The notes under the pieces were generated by a model that had not been told where the DNA came from, made no database searches, and saw only the letters and a program-made list of their open reading frames with translations. 64,000 nucleotides of DNA. Origin: Desulfurococcaceae archaeon MEX13E-LK6-19. GTDB taxonomy: Archaea > Thermoproteota > Thermoprotei_A > Sulfolobales > Desulfurococcaceae. Of this stretch, positions 17,018 to 25,932 are shown one piece after another. The stretch spans positions 1,823,612-1,887,611 of the forward strand of contig CP072660.1 in the NCBI GenBank assembly GCA_029637525.1. The letters are read 5' to 3'. The stretch's first letter is position 1. Each line of letters begins with the position of its first letter. The translations under genes were made by a program, and so were the position numbers.

Positions 17018-18292
17018 ATGTCCGTAACACCCTTACTTTATGAAAACGATCCTACATATCAGATGGCTGTTAAACAACTAAAAGATGCCGCTGCACTCCT
17101 AGGCTTGCCCGATGAGATCGTCGAGGTTCTAAGGCATCCAGAGAAACTTATACAGGTCAAGATCCCTGTCAAGCTTGACAATGGTAAAATTGCTGTATTC
17201 CTTGGCTGGAGAAGCCAGCACAACAGTGCATTAGGTCCATACAAGGGTGGTATAAGATATCACCCAGATGTAAGACCCGGTGAAGTAGTTGCCCTAAGTA
17301 TGTGGATGACCTGGAAGAACAGTCTCGCAGGAATACCCTATGGTGGAGGCAAAGGAGGAGTTAGAGTAGATCCCAAGAAACTTAGTCCCAGAGAACTAGA
17401 AGAACTATCAAGGAAATACTTTGCAGCAATAGCAAAAGATGTTGGGCCAGACGTTGACATACCGGCTCCCGACGTCTATACTAACCCACAGACAATGGCT
17501 TGGTACTTCGACGAATACTCCAAGATCGTGGGCTACAACGCATGGGGTGTTGTAACAGCCAAGCCTCCAGAGCTAGGTGGACTCTACGCAAGAGTAGTGA
17601 GTACAGGCTACGGTGTAGCATTATGTGCAAGAGAGGCTGCAAAGAGAGTGCTCGGAGGAGTTGAAGGCAAGACTGTTGCAATACAAGGATTCGGTAACGT
17701 CGGTAGGTTTGCAGCAAAATATCTTGCTGAGTGGGGTGCAAAAATAGTCGCTGTAAGCGACAGTAAAGGCGGTATCTACAACTCTAAAGGACTAGACGTA
17801 GAGAAACTATTCGAGATCAAGGACAAGACTGGCAGCGTCATCAACTATCCCGACGTTGAGAGAAAGATATCAAACGAGGAACTACTAGAGCTAGACGTAG
17901 ACATCCTCATACCAGCTGCCATCGAGAACGTCATTACTGAGAAGAACGCCGACAGGATAAAGGCTAAAGTGATTAGCGAGGGTGCAAACGGTCCAACAAC
18001 ACCCGAGGCAGACGTCATACTACACAAGAAAGGAGCAGTAGTTATACCAGACATCCTAGCAAACGCTGGCGGCGTAACAATGAGCTGGATTGAGTGGAGC
18101 CACAACAGAATGGGCTGCTACCTAACAGACGAAGAAGCACTAAGCAGACTAGACAAGATAATGTCACACAACTTCAACCGCGTCTTCGATGAATGGCAGA
18201 AGAAATACAGTGACCACCCAATGAGAGCAGCAGCATACGCTATTGCAGTAGACAGAGTAGTAAGAGCTATGAAGCTTAGAGGCTGGATCTAA
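17018..18292 (+). CDS. gdhA: Glutamate dehydrogenase
   Basis: Interconverts glutamate and 2-oxoglutarate plus ammonia, the central step of amino-acid fermentation in peptide-using hyperthermophiles. The 424-residue protein has the substrate-site lysines in [11 protein letters not shown] near 68 and [11 protein letters not shown] near 107, and the dinucleotide motif [15 protein letters not shown] near 225; [13 protein letters not shown] near 347 belongs to the C-terminal part. ATG 17018 is preferred over TTG 17012 because the GAGGCGA site is at a proper distance. Codon use shows more C-ending codons than nearby genes, consistent with high expression. A T-rich tract at 18330-18336 may end the transcript. 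Confidence 0.97.
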   Translation: MSVTPLLYENDPTYQMAVKQLKDAAALLGLPDEIVEVLRHPEKLIQVKIPVKLDNGKIAVFLGWRSQHNSALGPYKGGIRYHPDVRPGEVVALSMWMTWKNSLAGIPYGGGKGGVRVDPKKLSPRELEELSRKYFAAIAKDVGPDVDIPAPDVYTNPQTMAWYFDEYSKIVGYNAWGVVTAKPPELGGLYARVVSTGYGVALCAREAAKRVLGGVEGKTVAIQGFGNVGRFAAKYLAEWGAKIVAVSDSKGGIYNSKGLDVEKLFEIKDKTGSVINYPDVERKISNEELLELDVDILIPAAIENVITEKNADRIKAKVISEGANGPTTPEADVILHKKGAVVIPDILANAGGVTMSWIEWSHNRMGCYLTDEEALSRLDKIMSHNFNRVFDEWQKKYSDHPMRAAAYAIAVDRVVRAMKLRGWI

Positions 18293-18335
18293 GTAGAAAC
18301 TATTTAAGTAAGAAAGTTAAACCCCTAGGGTAATA

Positions 18336-18605
18336 CTATTTTTTAGACCCCCCACCCCTCCTACTATACACTATCCTTCCATTTCTGGTCCTAATTTCTT
18401 CGACTCTGTGAAATGGAATATATTCTCCTCCTGAAACAATGTACCCTCTGCGAACATCATCTATCTCATCGCCGAAAATAGGTTTCAATTCTTCAGTGTT
18501 ATCACCGCTCCTACGGTATCTTATGTATACAATATAATCACTCTGATGCCCTCCCCACTTTATCCTCTTGAGCCATTCCTCGATTTCTCCTCTCTTTTTA
18601 GTCAA
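18336..18605 (-). CDS. DUF504 / UPF0248 family protein
   Basis: An 89-residue basic protein matching the DUF504 pattern: an early IKWGG segment, a central YRRSG..EELKPI stretch and the diagnostic IPFHRVEEIR near residue 64. The family is widespread in archaea and some members may bind RNA, but no defined reaction is known. ATG 18605 is the start. It is convergent with gdhA, with a 43-base gap. Confidence 0.85.
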   Translation of the reverse strand: MTKKRGEIEEWLKRIKWGGHQSDYIVYIRYRRSGDNTEELKPIFGDEIDDVRRGYIVSGGEYIPFHRVEEIRTRNGRIVYSRRGGGSKK

Positions 18606-18724
18606 ATCACCACCATCCCACTAGACTCTACAGACAATACTTTTCCAAAGAAACTATTAAAAATACAGTTACGACTACTATCTAATGAGTACATTAGAGT
18701 ATTGCATCTACGAGGTTTCACCAA

Positions 18725-19072
18725 ATGGATTATTACTGGTGGCTAAGATTCCTGCGAAGATACCCAACACTACTATTAGCTCCCTCACCGCAACCATACC
18801 AGTTGCTTCAGCCATTTTTACAAAACCAATTGCCGAGTACAAATAATATGAGTGAACATGGAAAACCCGCATTAATATTCAACAGAAACCTACATGTACT
18901 TCCACCTATACCACCGCCACAAACTCCTGAAGATGAGTTAAAGCTTTTAGAGGGGTACAAGAAGCTTTTAGAAGAAGACCTAGCGGAAATTCAGAGAGAA
19001 CTTATACGTGTTGAAGAAAGGATAAAGGAGCTTAAATCAATAATTAATAGAAATAATCATCAAGAAAAATAG
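18725..19072 (+). CDS. DUF5320-like protein with C-terminal coiled coil
   Basis: A 115-residue protein. The N-terminal half is rich in aromatic, proline and glutamine residues (YYWWLRFLRRYP, then QPYQLLQPFLQNQ) and low in order; the C-terminal half from PPIPPPQTPEDEL to the end is a charged coiled coil of about 50 residues. This combination is seen in short archaeal DUF5320 proteins. The function is unknown. ATG 18725 is the start; the C-terminal coil alone, from an internal ATG at about residue 42, is another possible product. Confidence 0.6.
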   Translation: MDYYWWLRFLRRYPTLLLAPSPQPYQLLQPFLQNQLPSTNNMSEHGKPALIFNRNLHVLPPIPPPQTPEDELKLLEGYKKLLEEDLAEIQRELIRVEERIKELKSIINRNNHQEK

Positions 19073-19082
19073 CTTACAATCA

Positions 19083-20171
19083 CTATTTTTCTCTGTAAAC
19101 GAGTTTTTTCAATAACCACTTAAGTAGTTCTTTAACGTTGTCATGTATTTTTGATTCTTCGAGTACACTCAAGGCTTCTTCATAGTATTTCTTTATTATT
19201 TCTTCACTATAGTCTAAGCTACCTGTTTCCTTAACGATTGCTCTTACCCTTTCTATATCATCGATGCTGATTTCTTCAGGTTGTTTTAGATCATATATTT
19301 CTTCGAGAAACTTCTTGTCATCACTACTAGCTAGCTCATAGGCTTTAATTATGAGTAATGTCTTCTTTTTCTCCTTTACATCACTACCGACAGGTTTTCC
19401 AGTAACACTTGGATCACCATAAAGCCCTATTATATCGTCTCTAAGCTGAAATGCTATACCAGCGGGTTTAGCCATACGTGTATAAAGCTCATAAATCTTG
19501 GGATCATTTATTCCCGCAGCTATTGCACCAAGATGGAGAGGCATTTCCACCGTATAGGATGCTGTTTTCAGCTCATGGACTTTGAGAACATGCTCTTCTC
19601 TAACATCTCTAAGCTTCATATAAGCAAATAACACATCAAGATACTGTCCGTATGCCACTGTTCTTAGACCCAATACATACCGCTGGACAAGTTTTACTAC
19701 ACGTTCAGGGGGTAATGGTGCTGAGGCAAGCATTCCCACAGCTAGGGCTTCCAAGTAGTCCCCTGCTAGAATAGCTTGCGAAATTCCGTAGTGAATACAA
19801 TCGCCAAGTAATCCTTTTTCTCGGCAATACCTCTCATACATTACATGAAGTGTTGGACCGCCTCTTCTCACAACATCACGGTCCATTATATCATCATGAG
19901 CTAGGAAATAGCTTTGGAGAAACTCTATAGAAGCCATAACGTGTTTAATGGGTTCAATAGGCAAACTTGGGTCAAGACTGTAATAGCCAGCCAATATAAG
20001 CATTGCACGTAATCTCTTCCCGCCGCGAAGAGTGTAATCACGTGGATAATCAACAAGTTCTTTAAGATACTCATGAATACCTATCGCTTCACTTAGTTTA
20101 TCCATAAACTCTTTTGATAAAACTTCTTCAGTAATAGCTTTGGCTTTTTGAAGAAATTCCTCAGGCCTCAT
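19083..20171 (-). CDS. Polyprenyl diphosphate synthase (geranylgeranyl/farnesyl type)
   Basis: Makes C15-C20 or longer isoprenyl diphosphates for archaeal ether lipids. The first aspartate-rich motif DDIMD is at residues 93-97 (the short DDxxD form) and the second, RDDIIG, near 243; GKRLRAMLIL near 51 and GKPVGSDVKEKKKT near 258 bind diphosphate. Tyrosine at residue 88 takes the fifth position before the first motif, where bulky residues limit chain length, but product length cannot be fixed from sequence. The 362-residue length is normal for archaeal enzymes. It follows the glycosyltransferase gene on the same strand after 68 bases. Confidence 0.92.
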   Translation of the reverse strand: MRPEEFLQKAKAITEEVLSKEFMDKLSEAIGIHEYLKELVDYPRDYTLRGGKRLRAMLILAGYYSLDPSLPIEPIKHVMASIEFLQSYFLAHDDIMDRDVVRRGGPTLHVMYERYCREKGLLGDCIHYGISQAILAGDYLEALAVGMLASAPLPPERVVKLVQRYVLGLRTVAYGQYLDVLFAYMKLRDVREEHVLKVHELKTASYTVEMPLHLGAIAAGINDPKIYELYTRMAKPAGIAFQLRDDIIGLYGDPSVTGKPVGSDVKEKKKTLLIIKAYELASSDDKKFLEEIYDLKQPEEISIDDIERVRAIVKETGSLDYSEEIIKKYYEEALSVLEESKIHDNVKELLKWLLKKLVYREK

Positions 20172-20239
20172 AACGCATCACACTCTTTACAAGGGAGAAT
20201 ACTATATAGACTTATAATATTATTACGGTTGATCATTTT

Positions 20240-21469
20240 TTAGATCTTTGCATGCAAGAATTTATAGTCTACATGCTGTCTACGCTCAGTTTTATACCAC
20301 CCTATTTTAGCCGGTAGAGTTAATGCTATGAAGGCTATTATGCCGAGGAAAAACCAGTAGATAGGAAGGAGCAGTAATTGCTTGCGATGTCTGTGTTCAA
20401 TGTCAGGGAGAATATATAGTGGTGCAGACAAAGTCGATAACACTATCAAGAAAGATAAAAGCAAGACAATATTGTAAATGTTTAGCATTAACATCACAAA
20501 TAATGCTATATAAGCTAAAGCTATAGATGCAATCAATAATGGATTAGAATACGTCAACAACAATTTTATCCTACTAGTGAAGCTAATTCCTTTAGACTTA
20601 ATGACGTAAAGAAAACAATCTATATGACCTCTATACCATCGCAATCTCTGTCTCACAAGACTTGAAATATTTGCTGGCGAAGCCTCATAAACATCACTAG
20701 ACAATAAATGTATCTTTGCACCAAGTTTCTCCGCATATATAGTTAAGAACGCGTCCTCGGTAAGAGATTCAGGAAGACCACCTATTTTCTCAATAAAACT
20801 CCGTTTCAAAAATAATCCTTCCCCACTGACAAGCGGTGTCTTAAGTATTTTAGCTAAACTAGGTAATCCTATCTTAATCCATATTAATGTATCAAAGAAG
20901 ACAAGTCTACCGATAATCCCTTTTCCTGTTCTAAAAACACGAGAACCAACGATATCATAGCCTTCATTAATTTTCAGCGCTGCTTTCAAGAATTGTTGTT
21001 TATCATAAACAACATCGCCTCCATCATATATAGCTACTATATCGCCAAACTTGACATTATTTAAAACATAATTAACTGCCGTTGCCTTACCTTTCCTCAC
21101 ACCAGGCTTAATTAGTACACTTATATTACCTTTATTGCTTTGAGGAAAACTGCTGATCACTTTAACAACATTTTTAAGCGTTGCTTCATCATCCTGCTCT
21201 ACGACTATAACTATTTTCAATAAGTTATGTGGGTAATCCTGACGAAATATGCTTTCAAGAGTTGTTTGAATATCCGATTCAGACTCTCTAAAAAGAGGTA
21301 GTATTACTAGAATCCTAGGCAGCTGACCACCATTGAGTAAGCCAATATCTTCACTGTGCCATACCTTATAATAGACGTTGGTTAGTATCCCGATGATACT
21401 GATTATACTACGTGTTATTGACAATAGGTAGACTGTGAGTATGATAGATGTTGCTAGTAATTCTATCAA
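20240..21469 (-). CDS. Membrane-bound family 2 glycosyltransferase
   Basis: Processive-type GT2 enzyme of the inner face of the membrane. One N-terminal membrane helix (about 3-25) precedes the GT-A domain with PLFRESESDIQTTL near 55, the DxD-type DGGD near 153, the acceptor-side ED in LTEDAFLT near 239 and the QRLRWYRG box near 275 (the QxxRW motif of cellulose and hyaluronan synthase-like enzymes); about four helices follow between 300 and 395. The start is TTG. The sugar and acceptor are unknown; a cell-surface polysaccharide or glycolipid is likely. Confidence 0.88.
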   Translation of the reverse strand: MIELLATSIILTVYLLSITRSIISIIGILTNVYYKVWHSEDIGLLNGGQLPRILVILPLFRESESDIQTTLESIFRQDYPHNLLKIVIVVEQDDEATLKNVVKVISSFPQSNKGNISVLIKPGVRKGKATAVNYVLNNVKFGDIVAIYDGGDVVYDKQQFLKAALKINEGYDIVGSRVFRTGKGIIGRLVFFDTLIWIKIGLPSLAKILKTPLVSGEGLFLKRSFIEKIGGLPESLTEDAFLTIYAEKLGAKIHLLSSDVYEASPANISSLVRQRLRWYRGHIDCFLYVIKSKGISFTSRIKLLLTYSNPLLIASIALAYIALFVMLMLNIYNIVLLLSFLIVLSTLSAPLYILPDIEHRHRKQLLLLPIYWFFLGIIAFIALTLPAKIGWYKTERRQHVDYKFLHAKI

Positions 21470-21595
21470 CTTTCTTTATCCCTAAACCAGTACTCCAGTT
21501 ATTTTATTTTTAAACGGTTGTGAAAAATAAAAGTTAACATCACCTATTATGGGCTTCTTTAACATACACAGCATCGAAAATATTTGAAAAACTGC

Positions 21596-22270
21596 TTACA
21601 CAAATTCATTAATTATTCTTTTAGCGACATCTACTGGATCAGAAGACTTTGTTATTGCTGAACCTACAATAACTATGTCAACACCTATATCCTTGAATAC
21701 ACCCACTCTGCCGGGCTTTAACCCGCCTGCAACAGCATATTTCACATCCTTCTTTTTGGTTTTTTGAATAATAGTTTTTATTTCATCAAGTAATTTATCC
21801 ACTGTAATTCCTCTCTTTTTCTGGACATCAATACCAACATGATAAATAATTATATTGACACCAAGGTCAATAAGCTCAGATGTCCTCTCAACAGTGTTGC
21901 TAACACCAATTAAATCAACTGCAACAAGCTTACCTCTTTTTTCTGCTTCACTTACAGCCTCTTGAATTGTTGAATTATCAGCTACACCAAGAAGACTTAC
22001 TATATCGGCTCCTCTGTCAAATACTATTCTTGACTCAAGACCGCCAACGTCAACTGTTTTTGTGTCGGCGAAAACTATACATTCTGTAGTCTTCTTCAGC
22101 ATTTCAACAGCTATTCCTCCCCAAGACTTTATCAATGGCGTACCAGCTTCTATAATGAGGTTTTCACAACCAATATTCGTTGACAATAGAGATGCTATAC
22201 GAAGAGCTTCACCTAGATCAGGAGTATCGAGAGCTACTTGGAGAAAACGCTTATTGTCTAGCATCCCCAT
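21596..22270 (-). CDS. hps: 3-hexulose-6-phosphate synthase
   Basis: TIM-barrel enzyme of the OMP decarboxylase superfamily. In archaea lacking the oxidative pentose phosphate route it runs in the cleavage direction, giving ribulose 5-phosphate and formaldehyde. FADTKTVDVGG near residue 68 is the active-site strand of the family, LQVALDTPD near 10 opens the barrel and VAGGLKPGRV near 185 plus VIVGSAIT near 203 form the phosphate site. The partner isomerase (PHI) is not adjacent. ATG 22270 follows GGGTG. Related decarboxylases (KGPDC, OMPDC) are less likely from the DTKTVDVGG motif. Confidence 0.85.
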   Translation of the reverse strand: MGMLDNKRFLQVALDTPDLGEALRIASLLSTNIGCENLIIEAGTPLIKSWGGIAVEMLKKTTECIVFADTKTVDVGGLESRIVFDRGADIVSLLGVADNSTIQEAVSEAEKRGKLVAVDLIGVSNTVERTSELIDLGVNIIIYHVGIDVQKKRGITVDKLLDEIKTIIQKTKKKDVKYAVAGGLKPGRVGVFKDIGVDIVIVGSAITKSSDPVDVAKRIINEFV

Positions 22271-22325
22271 ATAGCACCCAAGGAAACTCTTTCACCTTCC
22301 ATCTATATTGGTTTTAGGGTGCTTG

Positions 22326-23066
22326 GTGTTGGACGATATAAAGAAGATTAAACAGGAAATTAGAGAGAGAATATGGAGACTTCTCGAGGAAAAGAATGTA
22401 GCTCTGTTTCCTCGCCCCGTCTATGGGCGTATACCTAATTTTGTAGGTGCTGAGAAGGCTGCTGAGAAAATAGCTAGGATGAGTATATGGAGGAAAGCAA
22501 GTGTTATAAAAGCTAATCCAGATAGCCCACAAAAGCCTTTGAGAGCACGTGCTCTTCTCGAAGGGAAAAAGGTTGTAATGGCGTCTCCTAGGCTTAAGAA
22601 GGGATTCATTCTCTTGGATCCGCAGCAGATACCTCCTAGTAAACTTGTTTATGCATCAACGATCAAAGGGGCATTTGTTTATGGTAAAATTTTGAGTTTA
22701 AACGAGATACCTATGATAGATCTCGTTGTGACGGGATGTGTCGCAGTAGATAAGAAAGGAGCTAGGCTAGGAAAGGGTGGTGGTTACGCGGAGCTTGAGT
22801 ACGCTATACTCCGTGAACTAGGTGTTATTGATGACGATACATTAGTTGTAACAACAATTCATGATCTCCAGTTAGTAGATAATATACCGCGTGAACCCCA
22901 TGATCTCACTGTAGATGTTGTCGCAACGCCAACAAAAATAATTAAATTCGAGCCACGTCCGCCGAAACCAAAAGGGATAATATGGGAGATCCTGGGCGAG
23001 AAGAAAGAGCTTCCTCCTTTAAAAGAACTTAGATCTATTATTCAGCAAAAGAAGGTTAAAACTTAG
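22326..23066 (+). CDS. 5-formyltetrahydrofolate cyclo-ligase-like protein
   Basis: Member of the COG0212 family by the GARLGKGGGYAELEYA box near residue 148, which corresponds to the nucleotide-binding GxGKGYYD loop of the ligase, and by the LPRPVYGRIPNF-like N-terminal region. True ligases convert 5-formyl- to 5,10-methenyl-tetrahydrofolate; archaeal members are often annotated this way without proof, and the loop here differs (GGGYAELE), so another nucleotide-dependent role is possible. GTG 22326 follows GGGTG at 22317-22321; the frame is open from 22308. The end overlaps the convergent trpS by 11 bases. Confidence 0.75.
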   Translation: MLDDIKKIKQEIRERIWRLLEEKNVALFPRPVYGRIPNFVGAEKAAEKIARMSIWRKASVIKANPDSPQKPLRARALLEGKKVVMASPRLKKGFILLDPQQIPPSKLVYASTIKGAFVYGKILSLNEIPMIDLVVTGCVAVDKKGARLGKGGGYAELEYAILRELGVIDDDTLVVTTIHDLQLVDNIPREPHDLTVDVVATPTKIIKFEPRPPKPKGIIWEILGEKKELPPLKELRSIIQQKKVKT

Positions 23067-24171
23067 GGAATTCTACTATATCGTCTATGATGCCTTCATA
23101 TTCTCGTGCTTTCTCATTAACTTTTTCAAGTATCTCAATGAGTTTTCTAGCAGCCTTCCTCTTGCACTCGCCACACAAGAGTTTTCCTCCACGACACCTA
23201 CTGTATATATCGTAAAGCTCGTCATCGTCTTCTGTTAGATAATACATGTAGAGCTCGTATACAGTACATTTCTCTGGTTCTCCGCCAAGACGTTTTTGTT
23301 CTTCAGCTGTTGCTCTTCCTCCAGTCAAGGCGTTCATTACTTTTTTGTATACAGTATCCTTATCGTCAGACAAGAATATCGCATAATCGGGTTTAGAGCT
23401 ACTCATTTTATTTCCGTCGAGCCCTCTTATGAACTTATGGTATGTTGATGAAGGTCTTCTTAGCCCTAGTTCATTTTCAAATCTGTCGGCTAGATCCCTT
23501 GTAAGTCTTATATGGGGATCCTGGTCGACTCCTACTGGTACTAAGACGTACTTGTAACCACCGTATTCTGGAAGTTGTAGATGAAGAATATCGGATGCCT
23601 GCGTTAAAGCAGCCATAACTTTAGCTGGCTCAAGTTCACCATAAATAGCTTCCATTTCGGCCATAGTTATTTTTCTCGAGAACATCTGTATAAGCCTATA
23701 GTATGCCGTGCTGTTATTTGTCTGGAAATAATACCTTGTTTTCTTGGGGTCAAGGCCTGCTGCAAGAGAGTATTTGATATATTCTCTAGCGTATTCAAAC
23801 AATTTTTTGCGGGGAATCCTGCGGACAGCGTAAGCCTCTGCATCAGCTATAGCGATGTTAATACTCACGCCAAGATCCTGGTAATACTTTAGTTCCTGGA
23901 ATAACATGAAATGCCCTAGATGAACATGACCACTTGGCATAAACCCTGTCAGTATCGCCACTTTCTCTCCTTTATTTAGGGCATCAAGCCATTTATCATA
24001 GTCTCTATGTCCAAAAATTATTTTTCTCCTGAAAAACTTATGTTTGACAGGCAGTTTCTCAAGGATCTTTTCGTCTATAGGATTTATACCAAACTGCGAA
24101 AACAGTTTCTCATATTTTTCTATAGCGAAGTGGCCCCATGGATCAAGTTTTTGCGCCAAATAAGGCATCAC
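23056..24171 (-). CDS. trpS: Tryptophanyl-tRNA synthetase
   Basis: Class I enzyme charging tRNA-Trp. The HIGH-type motif PSGHVHLGHF lies near residue 79 and the KMSKS-type motif DGNKMSSSKPD near 250; TGGRATAEEQK near 290 and the cysteines in CRGGKLLCGECK near 335 agree with the archaeal/eukaryotic type. There are several candidate starts: GTG 24171, ATG 24168 and TTG 24159, the last spaced correctly from GGTGAT. The message probably begins at the promoter near 24311 and then contains the C/D RNA at 24216-24277 in its leader. Confidence 0.95.
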   Translation of the reverse strand: MMPYLAQKLDPWGHFAIEKYEKLFSQFGINPIDEKILEKLPVKHKFFRRKIIFGHRDYDKWLDALNKGEKVAILTGFMPSGHVHLGHFMLFQELKYYQDLGVSINIAIADAEAYAVRRIPRKKLFEYAREYIKYSLAAGLDPKKTRYYFQTNNSTAYYRLIQMFSRKITMAEMEAIYGELEPAKVMAALTQASDILHLQLPEYGGYKYVLVPVGVDQDPHIRLTRDLADRFENELGLRRPSSTYHKFIRGLDGNKMSSSKPDYAIFLSDDKDTVYKKVMNALTGGRATAEEQKRLGGEPEKCTVYELYMYYLTEDDDELYDIYSRCRGGKLLCGECKRKAARKLIEILEKVNEKAREYEGIIDDIVEFPKF

Positions 24172-24215
24172 CAGTATAGCCTATTTGCTTTCATACAACA
24201 ATATATAGGTTTCTC

Positions 24216-24277
24216 GTGGATCAGAGCCGGAGATCCCCTCTTCACCTATCTGTGTGGACTAGGACTCATCATCTCAT
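24216..24277 (-). ncRNA. Putative box C/D guide RNA in the trpS leader
   Basis: Read on the minus strand: box C ATGATGA (24266-24272), a 13-nt guide (24253-24265), box D' CAGA (24249-24252, one mismatch to CTGA), a 3-nt spacer, box C' GTGAAGA (24239-24245), a 14-nt guide (24225-24238) and box D CTGA (24221-24224). A TATA box at 24306-24318 predicts a transcript start about 13 bases before box C. The same D'-3 nt-C' GTGAAGA layout recurs at 37393-37451. RNA targets were not found. The trpS start is 45-50 bases downstream, so the RNA may be cut from the trpS message. Confidence 0.68.
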
Positions 24278-24305
24278 TTCTTCACTTATTTTGATTCCTT
24301 ATTAC

Positions 24306-24318
24306 ATTTTTTAAACCC
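24306..24318. promoter_or_regulatory. TATA box serving the trpS/C-D RNA transcript, possibly bidirectional
   Basis: GGGTTTAAAAAAT (minus strand) lies about 34 bases upstream of the C box of the guide RNA at 24216-24277. Its plus-strand reading, TTTTTTAAACCC, is also the only TATA-like element ahead of the winged-helix gene starting at 24344, though that would leave almost no leader, so the plus-strand use is doubtful. Confidence 0.5.
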
Positions 24319-24343
24319 ACTCTTATAATCAATGGGTGCTATT

Positions 24344-24604
24344 ATGTCTACCACAAATACTATGAGTGTAAAAATTGATCTAAAGAAACTTTATCTTAAA
24401 CTTGTTTTTAACCACAAACGATTCGTTAGATTACACGAGATCGCTAGAGATCTCTGTGTAACACCTAGAACTGCAGGAAAAATACTATCCATGATGGCAA
24501 GGCTAGGATATGTAGAGAGATGGACTACAGACATGTATCTTGTAAGAAGCCTCGATGAACTAAGTAGTAAAACAGGCAAGCAATTTAATAGATCACCTGC
24601 ATAG
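24344..24604 (+). CDS. Small winged-helix protein, 86 aa
   Basis: A helix-turn-helix DNA-binding protein: VRLHEIARDLCVTPRTAGKILSMMA (in part) is the HTH core and YVERWTTDMYLVRS the wing, so nearly the whole chain is one winged-helix domain. ATG 24344 is preferred over ATG 24332 because GGGTG at 24334-24338 is then correctly spaced. The gene precedes a surface-protein gene on the same strand by about 20 bases, so the two may be co-transcribed. No target is known. Confidence 0.8.
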   Translation: MSTTNTMSVKIDLKKLYLKLVFNHKRFVRLHEIARDLCVTPRTAGKILSMMARLGYVERWTTDMYLVRSLDELSSKTGKQFNRSPA

Positions 24605-24624
24605 TATTTATTTGTGAATTGCGC

Positions 24625-25932
24625 ATGAAATCACGTACAGCATTCTACCAAGAAGTAACAAGTAAATTCATTATAATGTTACTTGTAGTATTAATAATAC
24701 AGCTTCATATCGAGACTACTGAAGCCCAAGACTATGCTATAGTTAAGATAAGTATTGTCTATCCTGATTCCGAGCCAGCAAGCAATATACTTGTTGTATT
24801 AAGCTATGATGTTCTCGACAGATGTCCCTACTGCATAATTGGGAAAAATACAACCGATACAAACGGCTCAACAGAAATAATTGTACCACAAAAATACATT
24901 GGACGTGAAATCTATGTCAATGTGTTTCTCCCCATATACAATATACCATTGTTAAAATCTTATCCTCTAACCATAAACTCAACAGGACATGTAGAAGTAC
25001 CAATGATAACACTCGATACTAAGCCAGAGTACTCAGCCATAATGCTTAGTGTTTCAGACGAATACGCTAATCCATTAAATGCTTTGGTTAAACTATTTTA
25101 TGGTAACGAGCTTATATATGAAGGTTATACCAACAATACATCTTTATCTATAAACATGACTTTAAAAGGGATCCCTATAGTCTCTAGCGATTGGCTACAA
25201 CAACAAGATGCAGACCCATTCTATAAAGTTGTGGCTCAGTATAACGGTGCTGTCACCGAAAAACTTGTTAAAGCACCTTCTATCACACATATCATAATTG
25301 ATAGACATCCTCCAGCAATAACTAGTATCGACGCCCTCGTGAAATATTATACTAAAATAAACTACGTCAGCATAGTTGTAATCGTACACGTAACCGATGG
25401 TCTTAACACTAATTACACTACTGTCTCTTCAAAACTCACATACAATACTAGATCAATAATACTACGTGTAGAAGAAGAAAAAATAGTTAATAGGACAAAA
25501 ATAGTTAAGCTATCCTATTCTTTCATAGATTTCGGCGGTGTTTTCAAATCATGTATTCAAGCAAATAATGTATACATACATGTTACAGTAAATGATCATG
25601 GCGGACATATAGTTGAAGAAACTATTGCTCCAGTAATAGAATTCGACAACGAAATTACCAGTGTAACAACTACTACATCACCACAGTTTACACAAACATT
25701 CACTAGCAATAATACTGGTAGCAATACAGGCACTATAACTACCACGTACCCGTCTCCAGGTTTTACTAGTTTCAATGGAAATGCATCATTTATGCCTCCA
25801 AACCAAGGCAGTATTGTAGAGGAAGAAGATGAATACAATAAGATTTTACTAGGGGTTGTATTCACAGTATTGGGTACAACTACTTTTGCTTTGGAATACT
25901 ATCGTCGACGTATACAAGATACTTATCAGTAG
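24625..25932 (+). CDS. Secreted cell-surface protein with C-terminal membrane anchor
   Basis: The protein has about 435 residues. An N-terminal hydrophobic signal (about 15-32) ending near TEAQ suggests signal-peptidase cleavage. The body holds beta-rich repeats resembling Ig-like or carboxypeptidase-regulatory folds (VVLSYDVLD..., then ALVKLFYGNELIYEGYT near 150), followed by a Thr/Ser/Asn-rich stalk (about 345-400) and a C-terminal membrane helix (LLGVVFTVLGTTTFALEYY) with basic residues after it. Many N-x-S/T sites are present. ATG 24625 is chosen; TTG 24619 is possible. A role in S-layer or surface contact is an inference. The last 53 bases overlap the convergent gene. Confidence 0.75.
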   Translation: MKSRTAFYQEVTSKFIIMLLVVLIIQLHIETTEAQDYAIVKISIVYPDSEPASNILVVLSYDVLDRCPYCIIGKNTTDTNGSTEIIVPQKYIGREIYVNVFLPIYNIPLLKSYPLTINSTGHVEVPMITLDTKPEYSAIMLSVSDEYANPLNALVKLFYGNELIYEGYTNNTSLSINMTLKGIPIVSSDWLQQQDADPFYKVVAQYNGAVTEKLVKAPSITHIIIDRHPPAITSIDALVKYYTKINYVSIVVIVHVTDGLNTNYTTVSSKLTYNTRSIILRVEEEKIVNRTKIVKLSYSFIDFGGVFKSCIQANNVYIHVTVNDHGGHIVEETIAPVIEFDNEITSVTTTTSPQFTQTFTSNNTGSNTGTITTTYPSPGFTSFNGNASFMPPNQGSIVEEEDEYNKILLGVVFTVLGTTTFALEYYRRRIQDTYQ

